A stretch of 64,000 nucleotides of DNA, from the NCBI GenBank assembly GCA_964036315.1, contig OZ038487.1:58029342-58093341 (forward strand), given 5' to 3'. A program made the position numbers and the translations under genes. Source of the DNA: Acanthosepion esculentum. Lineage: Eukaryota; Mollusca; Cephalopoda; Sepiida; Sepiidae. The first letter of the stretch is position 1. Every line of letters starts with the position of its first letter. Positions 53,165-63,925 of this stretch are shown in pieces. The notes beneath the pieces are model-generated. The model saw nothing but the letters and a program-made list of their open reading frames with translations, had not been told where the DNA came from and did no database searches.

Positions 53165-56035
53165 AAAACAGGAAGCATAACATATTGACAGTATGAAATT
53201 ACAAAAAAAAAAATGGGAGGACAAGGCAAAAATACTTAAAAAGAGCGAAAGAAGCAGATGTGGACCAAAAGAAAAAACTTTAAACATATGAAATTACAAA
53301 AAACAGGGGAGACAAGGGAAATACCTAAAAAAGCGAAAGAAGCAAATGTGGACCAACAGAAAACAAATTGAACATGTGACATTACGAAAAACTGGGAGGA
53401 CAAGGAAAATAACTAAAAAATGCGAAAGAAGAAATGTGGACAAACAAAAATCACGTTGACCATATGAAATTACACAAAAACTGGGAGGACAAGGCAAATA
53501 CCAGAAAGAGCGAAAGAAGCAGATGTGGACCAACAGAAAAAAAACATTGACCATGTGAATTTACAAAAAACTGGGAATCCAAGGCAAATACCTAAAATGA
53601 GCGAAAGAATCAAATGTGGATCAACAGAAAAAATATTGACCGTGTGAAATTACAAAAAAACTGTGAGGACAAGGCAAATACCTAAAAGATCGAATGAAAA
53701 GATGTGGATTAATACAAAAACACACTGACAATATGAAATTACATAAAAACTGGGAAGTCGAGGAAAACAACTAAAAGAGCGAAAGAAGCAGATGTGAACC
53801 AACAGAAAACACATTCACCAAATGAAATTACACAAAAATTGAGAGAACAAGGCAAGTAACTAATAGCGCGAAAGAAGCAGATGTGGACCATCAGAAAGAA
53901 ACATTGACCATATGAAATTACAAAAAACTGGGAGTACAAGGAAAATACCTAAATAGAGAGAAAGAAGGAGATGTGGACACACAGAAATCACATTGACCAT
54001 ATGAAATTACAGAAAAAGTGGGAGGACAAGGCAAAAACCAAACGTTCGAAAGAAGCAGATGCGGACCAAGAGAAAACTCATTGACCATATGTAAAATTAC
54101 AAAAAAATGGGTGGACACGGCAAATATCTCAAAAGAGCGATAGAAACAAATGTGGACCAACAGAAAAAAACATTGACTATATGAAATTACACAAAAACTG
54201 GGAAAACAAGGCAAATAACTAAAAGAGCGAAAAAACAGATGTGGACCAACAGAAAAAGCTTTGACTATTTGAAATTACAAAAGCAGGCGGTATATGGCAA
54301 ATACTTAAACGAGCGAAAGAAGCAGATGTGGACCAACAGAAAACACATTGTGCATATGAATTTACACAAAAACTGGGAGGACAACCCAAATACCTGAAAT
54401 AGCGAAATAAGGAGATTTGGACCAACAAAAAAATTACCATGTGAAATTGCACAACTGGATGGACAAGCCAAATACGTAAAAGAGCGAAAGAAACAGATTT
54501 GGATCAACTTAAAACACATTGACCATATGAAATTACAAAAAAATTGGGAGGACAAGGCAAATGCCAAAAATTGCGAATGTAGATGTGAAACAACAGAAAA
54601 CACATTCATCATGTGAAATTACAAAAATATGGGAGGACAAGGCATATACCTAAAAAATCTACAGAAGCATATGTGGACCAACAAAAATCACATTGACCAT
54701 ATATAATTACACAAAAACTCGGAGGATAAGGCAAATATAAAAAAAGAGCGAAAGAAGCAGATTTGCTCCAACAGAAAACACATTCATCATGTGAAATTAC
54801 AAAAAAATGGGAGGACGGGGCAAATACCTAAAAAAGGTGAAAGCAGGAAATTTGCTCCATCAGAAATCACATTGACCACATGAAATTACACAAACACAAA
54901 CAAAGGCAAATACTTAAAATAGCGAAAGTAGCAGATGTAGACCAACAGAGAAAAATCATTGACCATGTTAAATTACAAAGAACAGGGAGGACAAGGTAAA
55001 TAACTAAAAAGAGCGAAATAAGCAGGTGTGGACCAACAGAACGCACATTGACTGTGTGAAATTACACAAAAGCTGAGTGTACAAGTTACATACCTAAAAG
55101 AGTAAAGAAAAGCAGATGTGGACCAACAAAAAATACATTGACCATATGAAATTGCACAATAGCTTGTTGGAGGACAAGGCAAATACCTAAAAGAGCGAAA
55201 CAAACAGATTTGGACCAACACAAAACACATGGAACATGTGCAATTACAAAAATACATGGGAAGACAAGGTAAATACCTAAAAAGAACGAAGGAAGTAGAT
55301 GTGGACCAAAAGAAAACACGTTGACCATATGAAATTACACAAAATCTTGGAAGACAAGGAAAATAACTAAAAGGGCGAAAGATGCAGATGTGAACCAACA
55401 GTAAAAAACATTGACCACGTGAAATTAAAATACTGGGAGTAGAAGGCAAATACCTAAAAAGAGCGTAAGAAGGAGATGTGGACCAACAGAAAAGACATTG
55501 ACCATATAAAATTGCACAGAAGCTGGTAGGATGAGGTAAACACTTGAAAGAGCGAAAGAAGCGGATGTGGACTAATAGAAAACACATTGACCCTGTGAAA
55601 TTACAAAAAAACTGGGAGGACAAGGAAAATATCTAAAAAGAGCGTAAGAAGGAGATGTGGACCAACAGAAAACACATTGACCATATGAAATTTAATAAAA
55701 ACCTGGAGGACAAGTGATTTACCTAAAAAGAACGAATAAGATGTTGACCAACAGAAAACATACTGACGATTTTGAAATTACAAAAACAAAATTGGGAGGA
55801 CAAGGCAAATACCTAAAAGAGCGAAAGAAGATGTGAACCAATACAAAACATATTAACCATATGAAATTACACACAAATTGGGAGAACAAGGCAAATACCT
55901 AAAAGAGCGAAAGAATTAGATGTGGACTAACAGAAAACACATTGACCATGTGAAATTACACAAAATCTGGGAGGTCAAAGCAAATACCTAAAAAAGCGAT
56001 AGAAGCAGATGTGGACCAATAGATAACATATCACT
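53165..56035. repeat. 89-bp minisatellite, about 32 copies
   Basis: A unit containing 'ccatatgaaattacaaaaaa', 'ctgggaggacaaggcaaata', 'cctaaaaagagcgaaagaag' and 'cagatgtggaccaacagaaa' repeats from about 53165 to 56035. Spacings of the tgga word near the start are 88, 88, 89, 91, 88, 90 and 89. Copies differ by 5-20%. The minus strand is unusually free of stops (216 codons open at 54973-55623), reading FCVISYGQCVFCWSTSASFA-like and CFLLVHICFFRSF-like peptides in two frames. No start context or conserved frame, so not called as a gene. Confidence 0.95.
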
Positions 56036-56164
56036 GGCTTAGGAGCACCGGGTTGAAAACTTTGACAGGAGGCCAAATTATTGCCGTTGATGACCAAAGC
56101 CTCGCAGCCAGAACATTTATTAGGTAAGTATATTGTCTCCATTGTTTTTAACAACAGCATCCGA

Positions 56165-56550
56165 TCCTTCTACAAGATTGCCATTTTCGTAGAAACGTAT
56201 TTCTTGTTGGTAGTAAGTTGTGATGTAGACTTCAACTGACTGTACAGAGTTAAATTGCATTTTGAATTATTCTGTCGAGACACGAACAAATGAAAGTCCA
56301 GAGGAAGCCAATCAGGGGTATACGGTAGGTGTTGGTGGGTTTCCTATTTCAAATTTTTAAGCTTCTGCAAGGTGTGTTTACAACATGAGGTGTTGTGTTT
56401 TCATGGTGGAAAATCATATTTTTTCGATTTGATAAAATCGGCCTTTTTTCTTGAATCCAATTCTCTTCAAATTCCGAAAGACAGTTGAGATAATCGATCT
56501 CCAAGCTTTTAGCAATCTCTTCAGTCGAACTCTTCCATTTATTCTCCACG
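56165..56550 (-). pseudogene. Mariner-like transposase relic
   Basis: Minus-strand codons 'ENKWKSSTEEIAKSLEI' at 56549-56500 resemble the linker of mariner transposases. A large gap is followed by 'MIFHHENTTPHVVNTPCRSL' (56415-56356), the catalytic HHDNARPHVA motif with Asp changed to Glu. Then, with a frame change, YTPDWLPLDFHLF-like residues (about 56330-56290) equal the YSPDLAPSDFHLF motif. No terminal inverted repeats were identified. Confidence 0.6.
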
Positions 56551-56612
56551 ATAACAAACAGAAAGTCGCAAATTCGCTCGTAGCGTGGCTGATTATTTAG
56601 GCTAACGTCGCC

Positions 56613-56637
56613 CTGATGAAGTCATGAAGGACGAAAC
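56613..56637 (+). other. Hammerhead-core-like motif
   Basis: CTGATGA at 56613-56619, a short hairpin GTC (56621-56623) with GAC (56630-56632), then GAAAC at 56633-56637. The core matches hammerheads, and the motif is common at ends of Penelope-like elements. I could not find matching stem I or stem III strands nearby, so self-cleavage is doubtful. Confidence 0.35.
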
Positions 56638-56693
56638 ACATCAAACGAAAACCTTCTCGACTTTATCAGGTATTTTCTCTAAAATTGTTCTTG

Positions 56694-56744
<51 letters not shown>
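56694..56744. repeat. (AT)n microsatellite
   Basis: About 25 AT units. Confidence 0.95.
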
Positions 56745-56747
<3 letters not shown>

Positions 56748-56859
56748 TTCCATATATAGATGTTTTTTCTCGTCTGTGTCCATCCTTCCAATCTACATAA
56801 CCACCATTCCTCCTTGCATTGAAAAATATATATCGTGTTCCCATATGTTGCAATTTTTT

Positions 56860-57520
56860 TCACCTGAGTCATCCTTCAAATCTACAAATCAGCCATTCGT
56901 CCTTGCATGGAATACTGCTGCCATATATGGTCTAGTGTCCCTGCTGTTCATCTTTATGCCCTCAAGAATATCCAGAGCTGGATATGCAACGTGATTGGAC
57001 CTGATCTGGCACTCCGTATACAGTCACTTTCTCACAGACGTGCTGTGGCTTCCCGCTGTCTTTTCTACAAGGATTTTCATGGAAACTGCCCCGACCAGCT
57101 ACTTTCACTGGTTCCCAAACTGCATGAATTTAAGCGTTCTACTAGGTTGGCATATCGGTCCCACTGTCGAAAGGGCTAAATGTAACCATCTCTTCTACTC
57201 CAGCAGCTTCTTATCTCGCACCTCCTGACATTTGATAAGAAATCTCTCCGTGTACAGGTAGGCATCTCGGTCCCACCTTTTCTACTCCAACAGCTTCTTA
57301 TCTCGTACCTCCCGTCAGTGGAACTCCCTTCCTGTCATTCGCTTCCATGATAGGTATAATCTTCAAATATTCAGATGTAATGTCAGCCGACATCTTCTGA
57401 TGCTTTGACCTTGATCCCTGTCCTTCTCTTTATCCTTTTCCCAAAGACTCCTCTTTACGCTTTCTCTTTGTAAGCTCTTGCGTACTAGTGGCACTTCTGT
57501 CTTACCTGGGGTGATTTGCT
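56860..57520 (+). mobile_element. LINE-B copy, C-terminal half
   Basis: The plus strand carries IFKSTNQPFVLAWNTAAIYG-like residues in one frame and 'MEYCCHIWSSVPAVHLYALK' and 'NIQSWICNVIGPDLALRIQS' in the next (56907-57020). 'AVASRCLFYKDFHGNCPDQL' and 'LSLVPKLHEFKRSTRLAYRS' run to 57165. After a frame change comes a segment duplicated at about 57150-57210 and 57255-57310, then FKCNVSRHLL-like codons and a stop near 57405. The 3' UTR follows. The internal duplication is specific to this copy. Confidence 0.85.
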
Positions 57521-57885
57521 TAAAACAAATATACAGAGGTCAGCAAAAATAGGTATACAGTAAGTATTATAGAAATATTACCAGTATTATAAATGTGATG
57601 CAAGGATTTATTTAATATTAGAATTTATTTAATTCATTAAAATCATTTTTTTAATATTGTTATTTTCATAATGTTTATCATAATACATTTATTATATTGT
57701 TTATTTTTTAATATGAATGTTTTCCAGATAAAGAAGAGTGTGTGAATGACAGGTTAAAACAGTTTGAGGGCTTGATATTATTTTATTAATATGTTATTAT
57801 TGATATGTTTGTATAATCAATATAAATACGTTTTGTGTGCTTGTTTTGTTTTTCATTACTATTACCGACTTTAGCATGCCCCTGT
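57521..57885. other. No recognisable feature
   Basis: AT-rich spacer. Confidence 0.35.
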
Positions 57886-57889
57886 ATAT

Positions 57890-58151
57890 ATGGGAAAACG
57901 ATATATATTTTGAAATATTTCAAGAATAATATATATTTAGCAATCTATGTGTAAGCGTGTGCAGACATATATTTGAAAACGATTTATATTTTTTAATATA
58001 TTTCAAGAACAATTCAATATATATACAAATATATACATAGGAAAACGATATATATTTTTGTATATTTAAAGAACAATACATATAAGTAAATATCAGTGTG
58101 TAAGCGTGTGGAAACATATATGGGAAAACGATATATATTTTTTATATTTCA

Positions 58152-58180
<29 letters not shown>
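57890..58180. repeat. Degenerate 67-82 bp tandem repeat with AT tract
   Basis: 'gggaaaacgatatatatttt' plus 'atatttcaagaacaat' and 'gtgtaagcgtgt' recurs near 57894, 57976, 58043 and 58125. It ends in (AT)n at 58152-58182. The same unit resumes at about 58548. Confidence 0.75.
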
Positions 58181-58182
<2 letters not shown>

Positions 58183-58187
<5 letters not shown>

Positions 58188-58545
58188 ATATAGTCTTAAA
58201 GTGTGCTATATTTATGGGGTAAAGTGCTCAATATCAGAGATAGAGCGTGTGTAAATATAAAAGTGGACATGGAAGTCAGCACTTAGAGGCGACAGTCTGT
58301 TTCATGCTAGTGCAATCGTCAGGCGACTAGTGCTGTTATTTTTCTCGGCTATTTATATAAGGGTCAGTGGTGCATTATGGGTAGTCTATTTTGGCGGTTA
58401 CTTTTACCGGAAGTGGCTTATTTGTTTATTTATTTATGTCAAATTGTTTTGCTTGTTTTTTATTTGTTTTTTTATTTTTATTTTTATTTTTTATCTTATA
58501 TATTTATTTATTTATTCTTTTATTTTGATCGGTGTTTATATATAT
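58183..58545 (-). mobile_element. Hammerhead-bearing segment inserted in the AT repeat
   Basis: This block splits the tandem repeat at 57.9-58.9 kb. On the minus strand it runs from 'aaagtaaccgccaaaataga' over 'cagcactagtcgcctgacga' (ribozyme) to 'actttaccccataaatatag' and an (AT)n tract. No coding frame beyond Phe/Tyr-rich shadows. Possibly a retrozyme-like non-autonomous element. Confidence 0.5.
58278..58334 (-). ncRNA. Hammerhead ribozyme candidate (type I), second family
   Basis: Minus strand. Core CTGACGA lies at 58322-58316. Stem II pairs TGC (58314-58312) with GCA (58307-58305) around loop ACTA; the closing position next to the core is a T-T mismatch. GAAA is at 58303-58300. Stem III pairs ACA (58300-58298) with TGT (58294-58292) around loop GAC. 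Predicted cleavage is after C58291. Stem I pairs 58334-58323 (agcactagtcgc) with 58290-58278: two pairs, a 2x2 internal loop, two pairs, one bulge and six pairs. Such a long, interrupted stem I beside a three-pair stem III is typical of natural type I hammerheads. Confidence 0.75.
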
Positions 58546-58547
58546 AT

Positions 58548-58695
58548 ATGGTAAAATGATATATATATATGGTAAAATGATATATATTTTTGTATATTTC
58601 AAGAAAAATATATATATGTAAAGATCTAAGTGTAACGGTGGGTAGATATATATGGGTAAAGAACAATTCAATATATATATACATATGTATGTATG

Positions 58696-58765
<70 letters not shown>

Positions 58766-58905
58766 CATATATATATATATATGTATTTGTGTGTGTGTGT
58801 ATAGATAAATATAGATAGATAGATAGATATGGGAAAACGATATATATTTTTTATATTTCAAGAACAATATATATGTAAAGATCTGTGTGTAAGTGTGTGC
58901 AGATA
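58548..58905. repeat. Degenerate tandem repeat resumes, with (AT)n
   Basis: Units such as 'gtaaaatgatatatatatat' and 'tttcaagaacaatatatat' with 'gtaaagatct' repeat; an (AT)n tract lies at about 58699-58762. The YIYIYI frames are shadows. Confidence 0.75.
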
Positions 58906-59394
58906 TATCCATCTATGCAGTTTTGTGTTTGCTTTGCTTTATTTCTATATGTAGTCATTGAAATTCTGCCACAAATGCCCAGTGATATCTAATGATCCTA
59001 ACTGCGCATGCGTGTGTGTGGTCCGCCATATTAATTAAACTGTGTGTCGTAGATATAGATGTTAGCTACGGTCAGTAACTCTTTCTGGTTCAAGATCGAT
59101 TCATTCATTGCCTTGGTTGTGAAAACCCGTTGACCTCGGGGGTAAGATAAGTTTCCAGTCTGCTTGCTTTCACGCTTGGTCAGTCTCTTTCACCTTCACG
59201 GATGCCCGCTCAGCGCTGCCCGGAAAGAGGAAATATCTTTAGAAGCGACAATAGCGTCAGTTTAAAGCTGCAGCTTTAGATGAACAATGTAGTTTGCTGA
59301 GTAGCACCCAAACCCATCACTCGTGCTATATTTTTTATTATAAAAACACACCCCTGATAAGTGCAAATAGTTTTTTTCTCCATTATTCAATCAT
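58906..59394. other. No recognisable feature
   Basis: Slightly GC-richer at 59020-59230 without any motif. Confidence 0.35.
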
Positions 59395-59825
59395 GTACTC
59401 ATATGTAGACGAACATTTTTTCCCAACATATTGACTAAGAGATTGTTTAATTACATGTAGATTAAGAGAAGTGTTACTTGCATGTAGACTAAGATATTGC
59501 TTTCTCATATGAAAAATAAGAGATTTTTTACCAACATGAAGAATAAGCGATTTTTTACCTAAATGTAAACAGAGATTGTTTTCTCACATGTAGAGTAAGT
59601 AATTAGTAGTCTAAGCAATTGTTTACCTACATATAGACTAAGAGATTGTTTAATTACAAGTAGACTAAGAGAATGTTTACCCACATGCAGACTAAGGGAT
59701 TATTTACCTACTTGTAGAACAAAAGGTTTGTTTGTTTTTACTTACATATAAGCTAAAAGATTGTCTACTTACATGTAGATTAAAAGATCGGTTACCCACA
59801 TGTATACTAAGATTGTTTACCAACG
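59395..59825. repeat. Degenerate minisatellite, about 35-40 bp unit
   Basis: 'acatgtagactaagagattg' with 'tttacctac' recurs about eleven times with indels. Confidence 0.85.
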
Positions 59826-59829
59826 ATTT

Positions 59830-60180
59830 TTTAAGCAATTCGCCCCAAGCAAGTCAGGAGGGCCACTAGCACGCAAGGGGTTACAGAGAGATGACAAAGA
59901 TAGCGAGTAAAAGTAAAGAGGAGTGTTTGGTAAAGGATAAAGAAAAGAAATCAAGGTCAAGGCATCAGAAGATCTCGATTGACATTACATTTGAATATTT
60001 GAAGATTATAACAATCAAGGAAGCAAGTGATAGGAAGGGAGTTCCACTGACGGGAGGTGCGAGATAAGAAGCTGTTGGAGTAGAAGGGATGGCTACATTT
60101 AGCCGTTTCGACAGTGAAATGGTGGGACCGAGATGCCAACCTGTACACGGAGAGATTTTTTTATCAAATGTTGATTCAAC
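59830..60180 (-). mobile_element. LINE-B fragment, 3' end
   Basis: Minus strand 60148-59957: MYRLASRSHHFTVETAKCSH, 'PFYSNSFLSRTSRQWNSLPI', 'TCFLDCYNLQIFKCNVNRDL' and a stop, a clean read of the LINE-B C-terminus. The 3' UTR to 59830 has 'gggccactagcacgcaaggg'. This is the reference for the family ending used elsewhere in this window. Confidence 0.88.
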
Positions 60181-60294
60181 TTTTTCTTCATGATACATTC
60201 GCCAAACGAGAAAACATTCAAAGTAAAATTTGTACAGCGTCAACTATAGCATAACACTGGTTAACATCTAAATAATATTACTTGTATTATTTTT

Positions 60295-60722
60295 ACTACT
60301 CGGACTGTTATCTGCATGTTCGTTGTCATATTCACAACGTTTTTGACGTTTTACGCTCCGGCCTTTTTCATGTGATTGGAATTTCACACCGACACCTTTA
60401 TTTCGTCCATCGGTGTAGATTGTTCTATTTCCACGTGCCATGCTTCTTTCGTGTGTCTCAGTTATTTCCCTTCAAGTTTTGGTTCACCACTACTGTGGCC
60501 TGGTACCTACTGAATTCACAAGTCTTTGGGTCTAATCAACGTCTTTATCCACTGGGCCACGTGTCCTGGAGAACCAATCTACACCGGTGGTCAAAATAAA
60601 GGGTTCGGTTCGAAGAAGGCTGGAGCCTACAACGGCCGAAACTTTATGAATATGGCAGTGAAGATAAGGATAACAGTCCGAGTAATATAAATAATGCTAC
60701 TTCATCTCAGAGATATAGACAG
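60295..60722. mobile_element. Foldback element with Penelope-like arms, copy 2
   Basis: Left arm about 60310-60440, right arm about 60580-60720, inverted to each other and similar to copy 1. The right arm carries CGAAGA, a GGCTG..CGGCC hairpin and GAAAC at 60611-60642; a G-U pair replaces a G-C pair of copy 1. The centre on the minus strand has the A-box-like 'gtggcccagtggataaagac'. The right end 'ctcatctcagagatatagac' touches the 0.8-kb repeat. Confidence 0.7.
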
Positions 60723-61438
60723 ACTAGCACCATGGCCAGGCGTTGTCCGTGCTTAATTCAAAAATCGTAAGACTCATACAGCAATCGCTATCACTTGACT
60801 TAAAATATTTTTGCCCTTCCTTGCCTTTAAAAGAGTGCCATTTGCTGTGCTGATGTTGTTACATGTCTTACTTCTTGCCTATCTCACACTGCGAATTTTT
60901 TCTAAGCTCTATACTAAACATTAAATCTGTTACGAAAAAAGAACTAAACAAAATGAACACAAAACGATCAGCTTGAAAAGAAGGACTCGTAACTGGAAAA
61001 ACCGAATGAAAAAAGAATGTTAACAACAAATTCTTTTTCACGCCCAACCCAGTTCTGCGGAATCAGAATCAACGTTGAGTTTAAGCAAGCGAATGCGCCA
61101 ATTGGAGTAAAGTGCCATTCAGATTTAAATTTTTCCCACTTGTGACGAATGCAGCTATCGATTTTTTTTGCATACTAGCATGCTAGTTAACATTCGTGTC
61201 AGTCAGTTGTTGGCTCTCACGCTGGCCAATAGAACCTTCCTGCCTATTTGTGGCAGCCAACTATAGGTTCTCACTCTGGCCAGTAGAAAATGGCTTCAAA
61301 CTACATGAAAACTGCTGTAGAAGCATGAAAAAATCGATTATTTCAACTATCGATGGGATTTGGAAATGCTAACTTGGAGCATGTTCATGTAAATTTTGGT
61401 GCAAATCCGTCGAAAATTGCGGCCGTGCATTCGTTACA

Positions 61439-61501
<63 letters not shown>

Positions 61502-61527
61502 CTTGCCTTTTATAGATAGAGATTATC
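60722..61527 (+). mobile_element. 0.8-kb dispersed repeat, copy 2 (Helentron-like?)
   Basis: 'actagcaccatggccaggcg' to 'cttttatagatagagattat', roughly 90% similar to 46062-46880 with the same order of parts, including (AC)n at 61441-61500. It directly follows foldback copy 2. The foldback terminal motif 'ctcatctcagaaatatagac' reappears at 61659-61680, as if this repeat inserted into a duplicated or second foldback end. Confidence 0.72.
61441..61500. repeat. (AC)n microsatellite
   Basis: About 30 AC units within the 0.8-kb repeat. Confidence 0.95.
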
Positions 61528-61532
61528 TAAAT

Positions 61533-61785
61533 AATATGTACCTAAGGATATATTTTAATGATAATTATTCACTATTTTTTATAAACCTGTATTTATCTAA
61601 TAACTTTTTTATTTATCATATTTTCATGTTTAATGTAAATAATGCAAGTAATCATAATACCTCATCTCAGAAATATAGACAGAATATTCTAAAAAATATA
61701 TATCTAAGAATATATTTTAATTATAATTATTCATTATTTTTAATAAGCCAGTTTTATCTTATAACTTTTTTTATTTATCATTTTT
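61533..61785. repeat. Direct duplication of a 90-bp AT-rich segment
   Basis: 'ggatatattttaatgataat' at about 61550 and 'gaatatattttaattataat' at about 61707 begin two about 90-bp segments with about 85% identity that both end 'tttttatttatcat'. The foldback end motif lies between them. Confidence 0.75.
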
Positions 61786-61879
61786 GCTTGTTATTTCAAC
61801 ATAATTCCTACGTTCAAATCTCATTCCATTTCTCAAGTGCACATAATTTAACTGCAAACTGCGTAGTTATGCCGGTCGT

Positions 61880-62000
61880 ATAATTGCTAGTGACTCAGAA
61901 TGAGAAAATCGGAGAACCGAGTTCGAATTCCAGTCGGGTTCGTTATATTCACTTATGCGCGCATACCCTTGGAGAAAGTCTGAATCAATCTCCTACCCCC
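61880..62000 (+). mobile_element. SINE-1 copy, head only
   Basis: 'tgagaaaatcggagaaccga' then the B box 'gttcgaattccagtcgggtt' and 'attcacttatgcgcgcatac'. It breaks off after about 120 bp. Confidence 0.75.
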
Positions 62001-62061
62001 AGAAAAAATGTTAATAGAATATTCACTCAAAAAATAAAAGAAATATTATTTTTTTTCTTCT

Positions 62062-62695
62062 TCTATGAGCCGTGTCATTTCAGGACGTTGGCAATCGTGG
62101 CTTTCCACAATTTCCTTTTCTTTTTAGCTCTTAATAAATGTTATCTTTTTGCTATCTCTCCTAAACTTTGGTCTCTCATCCATTTCCTCAAGCTGTCTAG
62201 GTAGGTTACGCGCTGTTTTTTTCTCTATCGCTTTTTCCTTTAATTTGTCCTGTGAGTACCCACATTTTCAAGACCTCTTTACTCAAGTGTATATTTCTGT
62301 TGTTAAGTATAAACGTCTTTTTTGCTTCCATTTTCTCTAAAATTCCGTCGTTGTTCACATGTTCGGTTCATGGTATCCTCAGCATCTTTCTGCTGTTTCA
62401 AGTCTTTCTTCATCTGTGAGGAGATTGTTCCGTACTCACTGGCATATAAGTGAACTGATATTGCGTAACAGTTTAGTATTATTTTCTTTGTTTCTTTGAA
62501 ATTTTCCTGTTTCTTAATACTTTGCTCTACTTTTGGAAGGCACCTTTGCTATCCCTATGCAGCTTCGGATTTTGGCGTCGCACTTTTCGTCCTCTGTTAA
62601 AAAATCTTGCCAGATATTTAAATTGTTGTACTTGTTTGTTTGTTTTTTATCTGCAATTTGTTATTTGCATGTTGGACGCTGCGTCTTTAAATCAG
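62062..62695 (-). mobile_element. LINE-A copy, post-RT half
   Basis: Minus-strand LINE-A. The terminal WKATIANVLK-like segment (from 'cgttggcaatcgtggctttc') is at about 62081-62105. The GQIKGK, FLGH-less, RRML..HEPNM and ECxT segments run to about 62470. Further to 62695 lie the IARxxxK..DTKIRS and SGKIF..YLG-like thumb pieces and 'tttgcatgttggacgctgcg'. All frames are interrupted. Confidence 0.78.
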
Positions 62696-62699
62696 CCAC

Positions 62700-63058
62700 A
62701 AAAGGTTGAAAGCGGTAAAAATCAAATCAATCAGTCCTCACTCAATCTCTTCCTGCTAACCAGATTTATGTCTACCTTTCTATTTTTTGTCAAAATCACA
62801 AAAGACGTCTTTAAATAAATTAGAAAAAAATTGATATGCTGGTAAAAGAAAACAAACTAAACAAATTATTGGTGCTCATAATCCTTTATATATTGTTGTT
62901 CATCCAACAGGAGGCTCAAGAGCCGCTTCTGGTAGAGATTTACTGAATGCGCGTAAGAGGGGTAGGTAAGAAGTGCAGATTATGAGGATAGATAACGTTT
63001 GCTTCCAGATTTGAAGAGATTAAGATTATAGGGATGCGTGTAAAAAACTGAGCAGATT
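62700..63058. other. No recognisable feature
   Basis: AT-rich spacer. Confidence 0.35.
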
Positions 63059-63061
63059 CAA

Positions 63062-63925
63062 GTTGTTGGTTTTTTTAGCGACATATCAACTCTTTATGGG
63101 TCATTTAAAACCTAGATTGAATTTTCTTAGAAGAATTAGTAATTTATTTTACAACAATGTATTGCTGGTATTATTTTTTGTTTACAAAAATGTACTGGTG
63201 GTCAGTAAATTATCTGCCATGTGTTATACACGCTTAGGCGATCATGTATCTTTCGATATATGACTGGCGAGGCAGATTTTTTCCAGCAGTAGGATGCCAT
63301 TTCTTTCTGTGGTAGACCAGTTGTCATCCAAGGAAACTGGTCTGTCCCGCTATTTAACCATAGCTGGGGGGGAGAAGAGGATTCATACCTTTCCCAAGTA
63401 AGTGAATGTAATAGATTTGACTGGAATTCGGACTCAGCTCTCCGATTCCTCAATCCGAAACGTTAAAAATTACTTCACCGTGCATCGTATTGATGGTAAT
63501 ATTTTATTTTATCTTATTTACAAAAATGTATTGGTGGTAATTTTTTTCTAAAAATGTATTGCTGGTAATATTTTTTTTCAAAAAATGTATTTCCGCTAAT
63601 ATATATATATTTTTTACAAAAACATGTTGTTGTTAATATTTTTTTATTTTATTTCATTTTTTTTATTCACATAAATAAATTGCTGGTAATTTTTTTTTAC
63701 TATGAAAATGTATTGATGATATTTTTCCCATAAAAAAGTATTTTTACACTTTCATAGTGTTTCCACCCCTTGGTTTAACTATTTACCCATAGATGAGATA
63801 CTAACGTATGCTACCATCCCGGGTCAGGTTCGTCCTGGGAAGCACAGCAATGAAGAGGTGGTTCCACGCTCCTCAAAACTTTCCGATTGCTGCCGGATAT
63901 AGTTTATCGTCATACCCAGGACGAG
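63062..63925 (+). repeat. Composite minisatellite element, copy c, split by a SINE-1
   Basis: Head at about 63070-63120 ('cgacatatcaactctttatg', 'ggtcatttaaaacc'). The array 'aatgtattgctggtattatt' starts at about 63155, is interrupted at 63205-63483 by a SINE-1, and resumes at about 63487-63740. The tail at 63745-63925 has 'actatttacccatagatgag' and 'tagtttatcgtcatacccag'. The largest copy. Confidence 0.82.
63203..63483 (-). mobile_element. SINE-1 copy nested in the composite element
   Basis: The plus strand shows 'catgtgttatacacgcttag' (3' part), 'accatagctgggggggagaa', 'actggaattcggactcagct' (B box, reversed) and 'tcctcaatccgaaacg'. Array units flank both sides, so it inserted into a pre-existing array. 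Confidence 0.82.

Noticed and set aside
54973..55623. A 216-codon minus-strand open frame as a repeat protein gene
   Set aside because: It lies wholly in an 89-bp minisatellite, reads two alternating frames of the unit, and has no flanking gene structure. Kept only as a finding.
53165..56035. CRISPR array
   Set aside because: The units are tandem and contiguous with no unique spacers, and the sequence is eukaryotic.
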